Assembly: GCA_002751075.1 (NCBI GenBank)
Contig: NAOQ01000010.1
Location: 340,698-390,356, forward strand
DNA: 49,659 nucleotides
From: Ichthyophonus hoferi
Taxonomy: Eukaryota > Opisthokonta > Ichthyosporea > Ichthyophonida > Ichthyophonidae
Direction of reading: 5' to 3'
A program made the position numbers and the translations under genes. The notes under the pieces are model-generated. The model saw only the letters and a program-made list of their open reading frames with translations, was not told the DNA's origin and did no database searches. Below are positions 33,767-45,806 of the stretch, piece after piece (the first letter of the stretch is position 1; each line of letters begins with the position of its first letter).

Positions 33767-36700
33767 TGGTTTACATGCGAACTGGGTCCTGACTGTTCTA
33801 GGGTCCCTATCGAAGTTTTATTACATGTCCTATCTACACATAGCATAAAACAATGCACCGTCTATCTACAGTTGCAAAGAATGAAGTTTCTTTGGTCTAT
33901 GATATGAACTAGTATATATTATTATATTGATGTTGTTTCATGGCACCTGGCATATATGTGTATAATGTATATCTATGTATTCAAACGTAATTCATATAAT
34001 TAGCAGAAATTACTATCTCATCAGCGGAGCATTGCATTCCTTTGGTAGACGGTTAACAACAAAATTAAACTTTAGTTGCATTGGTTGTAGGTACACTGAG
34101 TCTGGGTTTGGATGTATTTGAACAAAATCATTGGTTGATTAAATAAATTCTTATTTGCATATTGTTGTGACGAATGGCTGATTATAAGTTCCCAATATTT
34201 TTTAAATTGATTAATATTATATTATGTGATCAGGCTCAAGACAGCTGGGCCACTTCATTTTTGAGAACCCCAACTAGCATTTAGTAAGAAAATATGTAAT
34301 ATACATTATTTATAGTCGAGAAAAATGATTAGCTGCCTGTCCTAACTGTTTACAATTTAGTGTCCCAGGTGGTTAGATAGCTGTGATTCAGTAATGGTTT
34401 ATTTTGTTGGTATGTCAGATAATGGTTTGGCATTAGTGTAAGAGTTGTGAATAATTATTATTTATTTATTTGAATGAGATTTCTGATAGGAACTTATTCC
34501 ACCAGCTGACAGATTGTAGCATTAAACTTTAATTACAATTACAGATAGCCTAGTGACTTGAAGCAGAATCATCCATTCAAGTAGTTATTGACTATCTTTT
34601 GGAGGCTGCACCTTCCGAAATGGCCGTGCAATTCTAGTTTGGTTTCATCTCCATTTATAAATTGGTTATTTACATAATAATATTTCATAAAACTGTATGC
34701 TCAAATCCTGATCGTACAGGTTATTTTCTGCTTTCTTGGGTTTAGTATGAAAGGATAATTGTGATGCAGCACAGCATTGTTTGGCAACTTAGGCTTTATA
34801 AGACTGGCCATATCTTTTTAAATATAACTACTAAAATAGAATAGAATTTTCACAAAGTTAAGTTATTTTGTGTTTTATTTGATCACCCTGAGTCCATTAG
34901 TCAACAACCCAACTAGGGAATATTTCTATATTTAGGCGTGGCAGGATTCTTAGGTCTGGACCATCTAATGAAACTTAGCAGTAAAGCAATTAGCATTACT
35001 TCTATTGAAAACCTTAATCAACTGCATCTAGAAATGATATCAAGACGTAACCATAGCATCTGCTCTTTATCATTCGTTGGGCATATCCTTGCAATTTTAG
35101 AGGTCGATGTGAAAGATCTTATGTTCACTTCTCAGTGACTATGATGTCATCGTACCAACAAATTTATCATAATGAATTCCATTGTAGATCTTGATCACAT
35201 TCCACGTACTATAAATCTATCCAATCAGAATTTTATATTAGTGATTAGTTTTAAATCATGTCGAGTATTAATAGATCTAATTGCACAAGCACATGCATGC
35301 CACCGCCTAATAGTTATTTTCCTTGCTCTCTTTCCAGTGCTGCCCCTAATATAATATATTTCTAAAGCTTTGGTATATGACATGATGTAGACTACAAGTT
35401 TTTAACACGTAGGATGTCTTCCAACAACCCATATGAGCCATGTGTTGGTCATGCTATGAGGGGAGTCCTTTCGCGTTGAAAGTGTGTTAATAAAGCCAGA
35501 TCCATTATGAACTTAACCTGATTTTGAATGTTTCTGTAAATTTTCATGCCAAAGAAAAGGCTTCACGGTGTTGAAGAAGGCCGGGACCGCATTTTATTGG
35601 ATTTGCTACGTATTGTGTTTCTCATCACTTATGACATTAATAATCCTACACCTTTCCCATCATCACTGCCTGCAATTTATCACCCGTATACTTTTGCTAG
35701 AACTTTAAGAGAAATATATTGAATAGTAAGTATCATATCTATTACAGGACTTTAATATGTTGTAGTAAATAAGATTTATTAAAATTATGTTAGATTTTAG
35801 GAGTAATCTAAGATTTAAAATAAGGTTTTTTGAAGGTTGGGAATCGAGGTGCCTTTTGGACAAAGCTACATCTTTGAAACTGTCGCACTTTCTCCTCCAG
35901 AATCCATCATACTTTGTTTTTCATATATTTTTATACTTTTCCTAACTATATCAAAAAAAAATTTTCTGTTATATACCGCAATAGACTTTTATTTGACTTT
36001 TTTCTATTTATTTCTTTTTCTTTTTTTCTTACGTATTTTATTTTCTGCATTTTTCTTCTCCAGTTCTCCGCCACCACTACCAACCCAACTCTCCCTTCCT
36101 GTCTTTTTGTTTGAATTATATTTATCCAGGCTTTTTGTGTTTTTTTTTTACTTGTCATGACTATCATTAACGTAGCTGTTATGACTCTACAGATTGCATA
36201 GCCAATATCTTTTTCAACTCTCTGGAATATCCTTATGTACGTCACCTCTTTTTTCTTCTCCATAATTATTCTTTTTTGCTGCTAGATATAGAAAAGATAC
36301 CACATACGCATATATATACATATTCATGTGTCAATAACAAATCTTATTTTCCCCAAGTAATTCAGTGTCAGTGGTCTTCTGGCAAATTATTTGAAAAGAT
36401 TATGTTAGATAATATTATAAGATATTCTTGACTTACTTTTGTTTTTGTTTCTACTGTATTTACTATTTCTAAATATATAAATTGAATATGCTATCACGTA
36501 CTATGGACTATATATATATATATTCTTATTAATTTAACGGCCAATAATCAAAAATTATTCTTAAACGTGTTTCTGCACCATACAGCAGTATTTATAGGCA
36601 ACATTTCACCTGTCGTACTTGGTATTACCTCTATAGTTCATCTTAACTGATTTATAAACTGGACACAAGATTTGGATTTATTCCAACAATTGCGAAGTCC

Positions 36701-37006
36701 CCGAGGCCAAATATGGCTAAGGGTTAAATAAACCTAAGAAAATGTATTGGTCCTAGCCCGTACTAACGTCCTATTGGTCAACATAAATAGCAGTTTAAAG
36801 TGATTCATGGGATTATCCTTATTTTACGCAAGCCCCTTATTCGACCAGTAAACATTTAAATTAAATGCTGATTGGCTAGTTGTACATAGCCCAGCAGCAC
36901 TTTTTATACACCCATTGTTGTTCCATATTTTATTATATTTTATTGTATCATAAAATATCTTCAATATACCGTCAGTGTAGTGCTGGTCACCTTATTATAA
37001 TTCACT
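33767..37006. other. AT-rich intergenic spacer
   Basis: From the UBE2G1 stop to the GLRX5 start. Short ORFs at 34938-35138 and 35172-35354 and a T-rich pyrimidine tract at about 35905-36160 were read but match nothing. Upstream of GLRX5 there are inverted CCAAT boxes (attgg at about 36772 and 36870). No other gene seen. Confidence 0.55.
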
Positions 37007-38703
37007 ATGGCTCTTCGTATGCTCTCTCGCACTGCTTTTCCTCTTACCAAGGCTGCCTTTGCTACACAGCCGCTATGTTTTAGTAGCGTTAGGAGGCTGT
37101 ACACCACACAGGCCTCAGATGATATAACCGCTAGAATTGAAAAGGTTAGTGTTGCCCCTTGCCAGCATGTTATAATTGAATGCGACAGTAAAGGCAAAAC
37201 ATATTATTAACTACCCAAACGTGACTCTCTTTGACGTGTTATATATATACCAGGGTATTACTCACATATACACGTCACCTCGGTGCAGGTGATCAAAGCA
37301 GAGCCCTTGGTGGTGTTTATGAAGGGTGTTCCCAGTGCCCCTCAGTGTGGTTTCAGCAAGGCCGTGATGCAGATTCTCGACATGCACGGTGTAAAGAAGT
37401 TTACTAGCTTTAACGTATTGGAGGATTACGAATTGAGGGAGGCCATAAAGGTAATAAGCCCGTCAGCCTTCTCTTTTGAGTGTGCTATATTTTATGTTTT
37501 ATGGGTGGTAAAGGACTATCCACCTGTGATAGGCTTCCAGAAGGATAAAAGTAAAGGGGTACATATTTATATGTTTGGCAAAGGTCACAACTAGATATTC
37601 TTTGGTGGTAGGTTTGTTGATGTACTATAGTCTTTTTTAGAGTAGCTAGACACTTAACTGTATTACGGGTATATATATGCACAGGGACATGCAAAGCGGA
37701 TTGCTACCCTCCATCTACAATTTTTTTTAATCATAATAGTAAAAAACAGAGAAGAAAAAGCAACCTTGCAAATGTGTCACTGTATAATACAGCACCGATA
37801 TCAACATGCATTGTCGTGCTATGCCCTTGGTACTGCAAGAACTAGTACTGACAAAGCAATTATGGAAGCTCGCTTATATATTTTTTAAAATAATTATAAC
37901 AAATGGAACTTACTTTGAGTATTAAACAATGCATCATACTTATGGGGACCCTTTAAACAACAAATACTAGGCTGGTTATGCATAAGACTAGCCCGACGTG
38001 CATAGCTTTAAAACAAATAGGAGACCATATGATATAGAGAGCACTATAAGATTTACCTTAGAGCAAGATGGGTACATGCCTGTCAACACTCAACACCAAG
38101 GTGCATTGATTGCTTACTTATAATTTCTATCTATTTTCTAACCTGTTTATCCTTATTCCTGCCTCTTCACAGAAATATAGCAACTGGCCCACCATCCCCC
38201 AAGTGTATATTAAGGGAGACTTTGTGGGAGGCTGTGACATCGTAATCAATCTACACACTTCTGGAGAACTGGGAAACCTTCTTAAAGGTGTGGTCTTTTC
38301 TCACTTGTAGTGATTGTTAGTCAACGGGGTGTATTTGTTTATAGTTCATTTGTGGAAGGCTTGGTGCAGATTTAGATAATTAAGTCAGGGTCAAGGAGTG
38401 TACATTAGGATTGGTTAGTAAGATCGGATGCGGGGATAGGGGGGAGGTGAGGGTGTATCTGTAAATATACCTGGTTAAGGTGATGGGAGGTGAGTAGAGG
38501 TATAAGATAGATACAGGTGGTTGGTGTAGACCTGAACCATCCTCTTAGCCTCTTAGCCTATCATGGAGACCTTTAAATTATCTAATCTTTCATCTCCCAA
38601 TGGCCCTTACTTTTCTCTCTCCTATATTATTTTTATCTTTTTTTTCTCTCTCTCTCTAGATGCTGGCATAGAGTCTAGCTACAAGCCTGAAGATAGCGAA
38701 TGA
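37007..38703 (+). CDS. GLRX5: Mitochondrial monothiol glutaredoxin 5
   Basis: Carries a [2Fe-2S] cluster with glutathione and hands it from the mitochondrial assembly machinery to targets. Exons: 37007-37144, 37289-37450, 38173-38287, 38660-38703; phases agree, 152 residues (human 156). The first 40 residues or so are rich in Arg, Ala, Ser and Thr with hardly any acid, a typical matrix-targeting presequence. Seen: [13 protein letters not shown], active-site CGFS with Cys66, [33 protein letters not shown] with the cis-Pro TIP and the glutathione-binding GGCD, and a short acidic tail. Exon 1 supplies the presequence plus a short linker, and exons 2-4 the glutaredoxin fold. The last acceptor sits after a long TC tract. 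AATAAA follows the stop closely. Confidence 0.97.
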
Positions 38704-38716
38704 TTCCGTACCCATA

Positions 38717-38722
38717 AATAAA
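38717..38722 (+). promoter_or_regulatory. Candidate poly(A) signal for GLRX5
   Basis: AATAAA starting 14 bp after the stop codon. Confidence 0.5.
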
Positions 38723-40799
38723 TCTAACCTGTTTGCACTTGTCGCCTGAATTAGTACTTATAACCCAAATATATCTTTGTATTTTTTAAAGTTTACGGTC
38801 AAGTGCTCCTTACTACCCTTCCACTTCTCCCTTTTCTCTACGCTATTGTTTTCCTCACTATTATCTCATTTATATGTTTTTTTTTCTGAACTTCTTAGCA
38901 CCTGTAGTAAATACTTGATAATCAGTTTCTTTTTCTTTGTTATAGGTATGCATAGAACAGAAATATATTATCGACAGACAGCTAGTTCTGGCTGTGAGGG
39001 TGTCCAAGATATGTACCATTCATATCGAGACTACATTGACCAAGGAAGTCATTTTATCTATTTCATTGTTGGCCACAAATGTATTTAGATCCTTCTTGGA
39101 TCATATCTAGTTTCATTTAGTTGTTCGTATGTCCATTACCCGATCCTCTGTTAGTAGAATGTTCTAGGCGACCCTCCCGATGTCAGGTGCTGTCCTGGTG
39201 GGAGGCCATGGGAGAAAGCAGACATATGCTGTATACAGAAAACATCATAGGCTATATGGTTGGCTGTTGACCAGATGAGTACTGGAAGGTGATATACTTT
39301 GATGCACACCGTGATAGCTAATGTGCCCACCTCTGTGTTATTGGCCAACTCCTTACTTCAGGTTTCATAAAGCTATGATAGCTGACAAGAACAGCAGAGA
39401 ATGATACTTTAAAGGGGGCCCACCCTAAATAAAGCCTTCACCCTAGGCTGTATGTTTCATTGATATATTTATAAGCAAGTCCCATATTATAAATTACTTA
39501 TGTAAGAAACAATTTAACTTATAGTGAATTAGACTATACATGACTTACCAAATAGTTTGGACCAAGAGAGCCAGATTTTCTATTTTCAGACTAGTATATT
39601 CTACCCTAAGGTGAGAACGGCAGCACAGTGCAACCATTGGATATTATAGAAAAGCATAAAATATATTTGATTTTCATTGTGCAGGTCTGGGAGTCAAGTT
39701 GTCCAGTATCTAGACCCCACTAAGTACCCCCCCCCCCTACTAGTCTTCGCACAATAGATGCTTCAGAATCTATTACAATATAATGAATAAGGAGAGCCTC
39801 GGTAACTATTGGATAGTTTGTGTTGTATTGTTGCTTGAACCAATAATATATCAACTGGTTCTTAACCTATCATGTTAATGGTGATAATAAATAGGATGTG
39901 GCCCTATGTCAATCATGTTTTTTCGTCCAAGGCTTTATCCCTAGTTATATATTCTGTTTTATTGCTTAATGTATTTTCCATGTTTTCAAAAGAATTCTGA
40001 ATCCTTTTGAGATCTTACTATTACAATGTACTGAGCCCATTTGATCTTTTTACATTGAATGAACTCTAGAAAACGGTTCACACAAGTTACATTTAATTTT
40101 ATCGTTGCTGATAAAATTGGCATGTTGTCTTTTTCACTATTCTGCATGTTGAGTAGTATTAATCCTAATAATAATATAATGCATATAGATATATATAAGT
40201 GGAATATACCTGGCATGTTCATTCATACATGTTAATTGTTGATGTAGTTACTAAGGAATATGACTCCAATAAACAATTGAATCAGAGACAATAATTCAAG
40301 CTGACAGTCCTACAGATAAGAACACTGTAAATGACCTCTTTAAATGTGTGGGGTTGTTTGGACTTAATAGTAGAGAATTAAACACCATCCATCATCCTAA
40401 GATAATATTGGCTAGGGAAAAATGAAAAGGACAGCTTATAATTGGGCTAACAAAATAAGTATATGGTTTAGGCCCAATTAGTAAAAAACAAACAAAGCAA
40501 TGAAATAATAAAGCCTGACTGGTCGATGGCATGTTTGCAGATATAGGAGTACTAGAGAATACTAAACCATAGCAATGGGCAAAGTGGTAGTAATGGTGAA
40601 TGTATAAAGAATGATGTGTAAGAAGGCCATGTTGGTTTTGTGTTAGGTGGGTTGCAGTCATGGTTTCATTTGATAAAGGAGTACACTTATGGAGTAGCAT
40701 GGAGCTATGTAGTACCATGGACTCGCTCACCGCCTGGGCCTGCTAATCACTTTCAGGTTCAATGTTAGTGGGTCTATTATTAGTGCGAAGTAATCGAGC

Positions 40800-40807
40800 T
40801 GACGTCA
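40800..40807. promoter_or_regulatory. TGACGTCA palindrome (CRE-like site)
   Basis: Second perfect CREB/ATF consensus in the window. It lies in the spacer between GLRX5 and the TMEM97-like gene, away from either promoter. Confidence 0.3.
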
Positions 40808-41386
40808 CCTCCAGAAAGGAAGATAAAATAAAATAAACACCTCTTTATTATTATTTACAAAAATGACTATTGACTTGGTCCTAATCTTGGCAGCCAAGAT
40901 CATCAACGACAATCGAATATTGGGCAAACAACAACATAATCAGATTACATTGGGGCACTAAACCAGTAATCGGGTATCGGATTGGCATTTCAACCATTTA
41001 TTATTACAGGGCTGGTATCCTGTGAGTTGAAGGAGAAAGAAAAATTGAGGAAAGAGGGAAGAGATGGATATATGTAGAGGCAGCTACCATGTTTAATACA
41101 TCCAGTTGGTGTCCAGTTAATTTAGACAATTACAATTTGAAAGGCGTGGAATAATAGTAATAATTGTCGACTCATTCTAGACATAAGGAAACTCTAGAAT
41201 TGTACTAATAAAAAATAAGCTACCCAATGCCTTTTATTTTAGATTATACCAACTGTAAGAAATAACTATATATACTATCACTATAATATTAAGAGACCCT
41301 TCAAGTCAAATGAAATCTGCGGTAGCATAGTTACAGTCAAACCAGCATACACACCCTAAGGACAAGTAGGTTCAACCAATAGGTAA

Positions 41387-43221
41387 TTATAACACCTTTT
41401 CCTTGTGGGTAGGAAAGGGCTGTGGTTTGGAGAGGAAATAAAAGACCATAGCAACTGGAATGATAAAATATGGCACATAGAAGGACATCTGAGTGGGGAA
41501 GAATGAAAAAATGTATTTTAAGAATTTTGTATAAAATCATGGCATGTGTGAGGTAGGTAGAAATATAGAAGAAGCCTTTATGCTAGCAGAAACTTCCTCT
41601 GTCCGTATATCTCTGTAATACATATATAGCCATACTCCCCTTCCCTTTATAATCACCATTTTAAATATAAGAATAACCTCTAGACCAATAGCAGTCACAA
41701 AATAACATCATTGAGTAATAATAAACAAACCCGTGGCTGCGTTCCAGTCGGAAAAAGTATGTTTGATCATAAACGCACCTATAAAAAGACCCGCAGGCAT
41801 AAGCACCTCTATACCCTCCCCTCATCCCTTGTCCATTCGTGCCTATCAATTAGTAGTTCTTCCCATCTATACAATGTAACTCTCTGGCCATAAGACAGAT
41901 ACCACAACCCTTCCACCTACCAGAAACATCTTGTTCCTACTAGAAATAGTCTCTAACATGGCCACCTCGGCAATAATAGGGACCACAGTAGTGGCCACAT
42001 GGGCACCATATATAATACAGATATCCCTAGCCCAGTTCTTCCCTGTGGGTAGAGGATCGGTACCTGTCCGTGATCTATTCAACTGCAACATGGAACTATG
42101 CAAGCAAATATTAAGGAAGTCCTGTATGAAGGCTATACAGACCATGAAGGAAACACAAAGAAAAACATACAATGTAGTCCTTGCAAGTAGGGATATAGAA
42201 AGCTGGTTACTCTATCCCTAAACCTCATACTTGTTCCTATTAAAAAAAAAATTGCAAAAGAACACATACATTATAATAGACAGGCAATAACGACAGAGAA
42301 AAGACAAGTAATACAAATGAAAAAATAATAATAATCAAAGGATAGAAAAGAAGAACAAGAGAGAGAAGGGGGGGGCAGTTGACAAAAGCCAGAAGGAACA
42401 TACGAATCACACACTAAGAGAAAAGGCTAAATGGGGTGTAAACATGCAAAGAGAGAGAAAGAAGGGAAACATGTGGAGATCTATAAAACATATTTAAAAA
42501 TAAAAAAGTACAATATCAGGACAGATAGAGAACACCTACGTTTAATCAAGCCAATCACCCCAGGGATAAGCAGGAGTAGTTGTACGGTTAACTCACACCA
42601 CACAAAAGACTTAAACCACACTGGTGGATTGCGTAGATATGGGTCCTGAAATTCCCTGTAAACTCTCGTTCAGATTAAATAAAACAAATGCCTTATTTTC
42701 CAGAACGAGGTCAGTATAGTATATATTGTAGTGGGAGAGGCCAGCTAGCGCAAAGATTGATAAAGCTATTATAAGGTTTATCCAATAAGGTGATAAAACA
42801 TGTGCAGTCAATAAATGTGAGAGCAGTGAAATGTATATTTATATTTACAAGCAAAAATAAAATAAAAACTGGTGATAGATGTGGTAGAGAAGTATAGAGA
42901 GAGCAAGGCAACAAATGACCAAAGAGAGCCTACCATTAGGATGAAGAACTGACTATATACAACCATTCAATAAGGGAAAGATACACTGTTGGCCATTCTA
43001 CTTTCAAATAAGCAGAAAAATAATATTAAAAATGCCATTAAGTTTGAAATTCCCTAGACGGTTGGAGTGTGAACAGTAATATATAATACGTACTGAACAT
43101 ATAGATCCACGACATTACGGGCCCAGGCTGGGTGCCAGGTAGCAGGTGCGATAGCCTGTCCATCAATCAGCAAAGAAATGGGGATGTGAGTGAGCATGAA
43201 AACCTTGAAAAAAAATTCCAT
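41387..43221 (-). CDS. TMEM97/sigma-2-receptor-like EXPERA-domain membrane protein
   Basis: Four-helix ER membrane protein family linked to sterol handling. Exons on the minus strand: 43221-43094, 42655-42586, 42179-42143 (tentative), 42042-41921, 41488-41387; phases agree and give 152 residues (human 176). Seen against human: [14 protein letters not shown] (human LSHIPITLFMDLQA), [32 protein letters not shown] (in two exons; key residues EF, DP, PP, WFKSF, CEL), W-R-IIYG-H-TT--PI, and [16 protein letters not shown] as the last helix. The ligand-site acids (Asp in LIDGQ, Glu in CEL) are kept. The protein is short at the N-terminus, starting almost at the first helix, and ends KEKVL, which fits a KxKxx ER-retrieval signal. 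The 37-nt middle exon was chosen by phase and hydrophobicity and has a weak gtctgt donor. Confidence 0.85.
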
Positions 43222-44576
43222 TGTGGTTATGTTAATGTCCTTCTTCGGCTATACGGTACACGCACTGCACTAGGGATAGGTAATTAAGGTAGTATAATAT
43301 GATATAATATAAGATGAGGTTTCATTGTTGTTGCATAGCTTAAATTTTTCAATGAAATTGGGTATTTTATTAAAAAATTTTAATTAAAAATAACCATAAC
43401 AGGTAATAATTGCTTTTGTTGGTTGGTTATATATGTTTAGGTAAACAAATAATGAAAGGGCTGTAACTTTTCTGCTATCACGTTTTGATTGCAGCTTTGA
43501 CTAGGCAATTGCCATTATTCTTCATTGGGAAAATTCAACCAAGTATTGAATAATTAATTAATAGCCAACTATTGCAGAGATTGATCAGTGATACAAACTG
43601 ATGGGGAGCATCATTACGACTAGCCCTAAACTATTTAATGATGAATAGTATTAAATAGCACTTCTATCATTCATCCCACCTCCTTCCCTCAGGCCTAAGC
43701 CCCAATTCCATTACAGTTAAAAAAATATCTTAAATTATGTTTAGTAGTCCAGCTTATCTAGACCACAACCTTGCCTTTTTTCCAATATTTTTATAGGGCA
43801 TTATTTTGTAGTGAAGCACTTTAGATGTTGGCCTTTGAAATATCACACAGGATAGTGATGAGATATTCTTATAAGGATTTTAACAGTTCTAATAAACCCA
43901 AATACATTATGTATTCCATAGGATTATATAGCGAAAGGGTATTATCCAGATCTCATAATATATTAAATTTGAGTACAGACCCTTTCGATGGTTCTATATG
44001 CCGTTGTACATATATATATGACACTTAAAAACCTGACTTGATCGCAAGTTTTAGAAGAATGTACTTAAAATTAATTAAATTCCATAATTAACAAATGCCT
44101 GGTACCCATTGTTGTTTAAGCATATGGAATCTAAAATATATTTAAGAAATGGCCAAACTACTTCATTGGAGCCGGATATTTATTTTATTTTTATTCAATT
44201 TTAAAAAAATATCGCTAGCCCAGCAAGGTTAATAAACCCTGTGGTTTATACTTTACACTATGTGTAATCAAAATCAGCTCATGGGCCAGCCACAGCATTA
44301 TTGTATCTTTCTTGTTTATCAGGCAGTTTTCATACGCAGGTAAGTTCACCAACAGCAATAAATGTCAGTAACTAAACTATTTTTTAAAAGTAATATTCTA
44401 GAAATTATTGGTGGCAGTAAATTCATAGTATTTCAAAAATCAGTTCTTAATTAAAAAATCGGTTAAGTATAATTCTGACGACAGGTTAAGCTAAAGGGAA
44501 GGGTATAAATGAACCATCACCTCTGCTACTTCCTAAATATTTCAAGAAAACCATAACTAAAAATGCTAGAGGCGAA
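43222..44576. other. Spacer between TMEM97-like and IQM-like genes
   Basis: Both genes run leftwards; this holds the 3' end of the IQM-like gene and the promoter of the TMEM97-like gene. AT-rich with a 67-codon ORF at 43825-44028 (+) that matches nothing. No gene seen. Confidence 0.55.
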
Positions 44577-45806
44577 CTATGTTGCCTTCCTCTTATTATG
44601 CTCTAATATACTCCAGTCAATTTCTACGCGGGAAAGGTCCAGGCCTGAACATGTCAGCCGGTACAAAAGTTCTTCAAAATGACGACGTTCGGGTCGATAA
44701 TGGCCAGAATGAGCCTCAAGGGATGTAACCATGCCGTAGTCAACCGTGAGGCGTCCCGCAGCTAAGGTAGGACCGCCAGCTAGAAAACTAGAATGATGGA
44801 AGCAGCCTCTCTCTTTGGGCGCTACGTATAGATCACCATTGTTATCCATAACAAAAATCCAAGTTCCCTTAGAGGTATGTACAATATCACCATTTTCTGC
44901 AAATACGAGATGTCTGCCACTCACATTAGTCTTATATTTCCTTCGCTCTTGTGCATTGCAATATTTAACACAGGAGGCTTCCAAGTCTGACCGAGTTATT
45001 AGCCGATCGCCCTTAGGAACATCTATACTAAACTTTTTCCCCTGACCCAGATCCAACCAGTAAAAGAAATCTTCATCCGTGTCTTCCTCCAACCATTTTT
45101 TGAAATATTTCTTGAGAATGCTACCATATCTGAAAGAAATATCATGTTAGCCACGCATTATCAGGAAAATAAAGCCATCATACGTAGGTCTAGTCAAAAT
45201 AATGGCAATCCAAATAAAGAGCTACAAACTATATACTAAGATGAGCGAAATGGACCACACAGCAAATAACAAGACCTTTTGTAGTCATTTTTTTAGCAAA
45301 AATTAGCAAACAGGTCACTGAAATTACTTTAAATACAATGTTTCTAAAAATAGAAATAAACGTAAAGAGAAAAAGCACTTAATATATCTAAGTAGCATAA
45401 TAAGGTTTTTATAAATGAACAAGCTAATGCATCTTTTCACGCTGAAAATTTGATATTATTTTTAAAATAAGAAGGCGAACCTGTGCTTTGGATCAATCGC
45501 CTCTATCCAATGTGAAGTTACCAACATGCGCGCAAGACCATCTGATCTTAAAGTGCCTTTAGCAAATAAAGCAATTCCTTTAGCTGCTCTACGAAATTTT
45601 TCACGTGGTGTTAATTTATGGCAATATACCAAGCCCTCTCTAGGAGGCTGTTTAACCGTATCCATCAAGTGTGATAATGTTGGAACACCAACATTTTTAT
45701 ACCAAAGTGAAACTTCGAGCGATGTAATGGACAAAACGCTCTGGCAAGTTACAGGATTTCTCATAATGGCAGTCATCTGCACAATTGTTGCAAAAGCATT
45801 ATGTAC
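44577..45806 (-). CDS. Calmodulin-binding IQM-like protein, 3' part
   Basis: Resembles the IQM family of plants, also present in some fungi and oomycetes, whose members bind calmodulin through one IQ motif. Exons on the minus strand: 45806-45481 (5' edge uncertain; a later acceptor with an ATG lies at 45776) and 45129-44577, joined in phase 2 with a gttcgc donor, about 290 residues. Family marks: HWIEAIDPKHRYG at the junction, FFYWLDLGQGKKF, SCVKYCNAQERRKY, TWIFVMDNNGDLYVAPKERG, FHHSSFLAGGPTLAAGRLTV and SGHYRPERRHFEELLYRL, ending 15-20 residues later. The region aligned with the IQ motif (ATIVQMTAIMRN, then LWYK) lacks the basic and Gly residues of the consensus, so canonical calmodulin binding is doubtful. 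Upstream exons were not found. Molecular function of the conserved domain is unknown. Confidence 0.85.

Larger units (their letters stand above)
38704..41386. other. Convergent intergenic spacer
   Basis: Between the 3' ends of GLRX5 (+) and the TMEM97-like gene (-). It holds a C13 run at about 39728, several short ORFs (38777-39088, 39151-39348, 40392-40730) with no recognised similarity, and a TGACGTCA site at 40800-40807. A possible unannotated transcript on the minus strand near 40.8 kb is suggested only by that site and a gtgagc donor at about 40727-40732. Confidence 0.5.

Noticed and set aside
35837-36263. Overlapping ORFs on both strands, very Phe/Leu-rich or Lys/Arg-rich
   Set aside because: Composition comes from a long T-rich tract; no protein family features.
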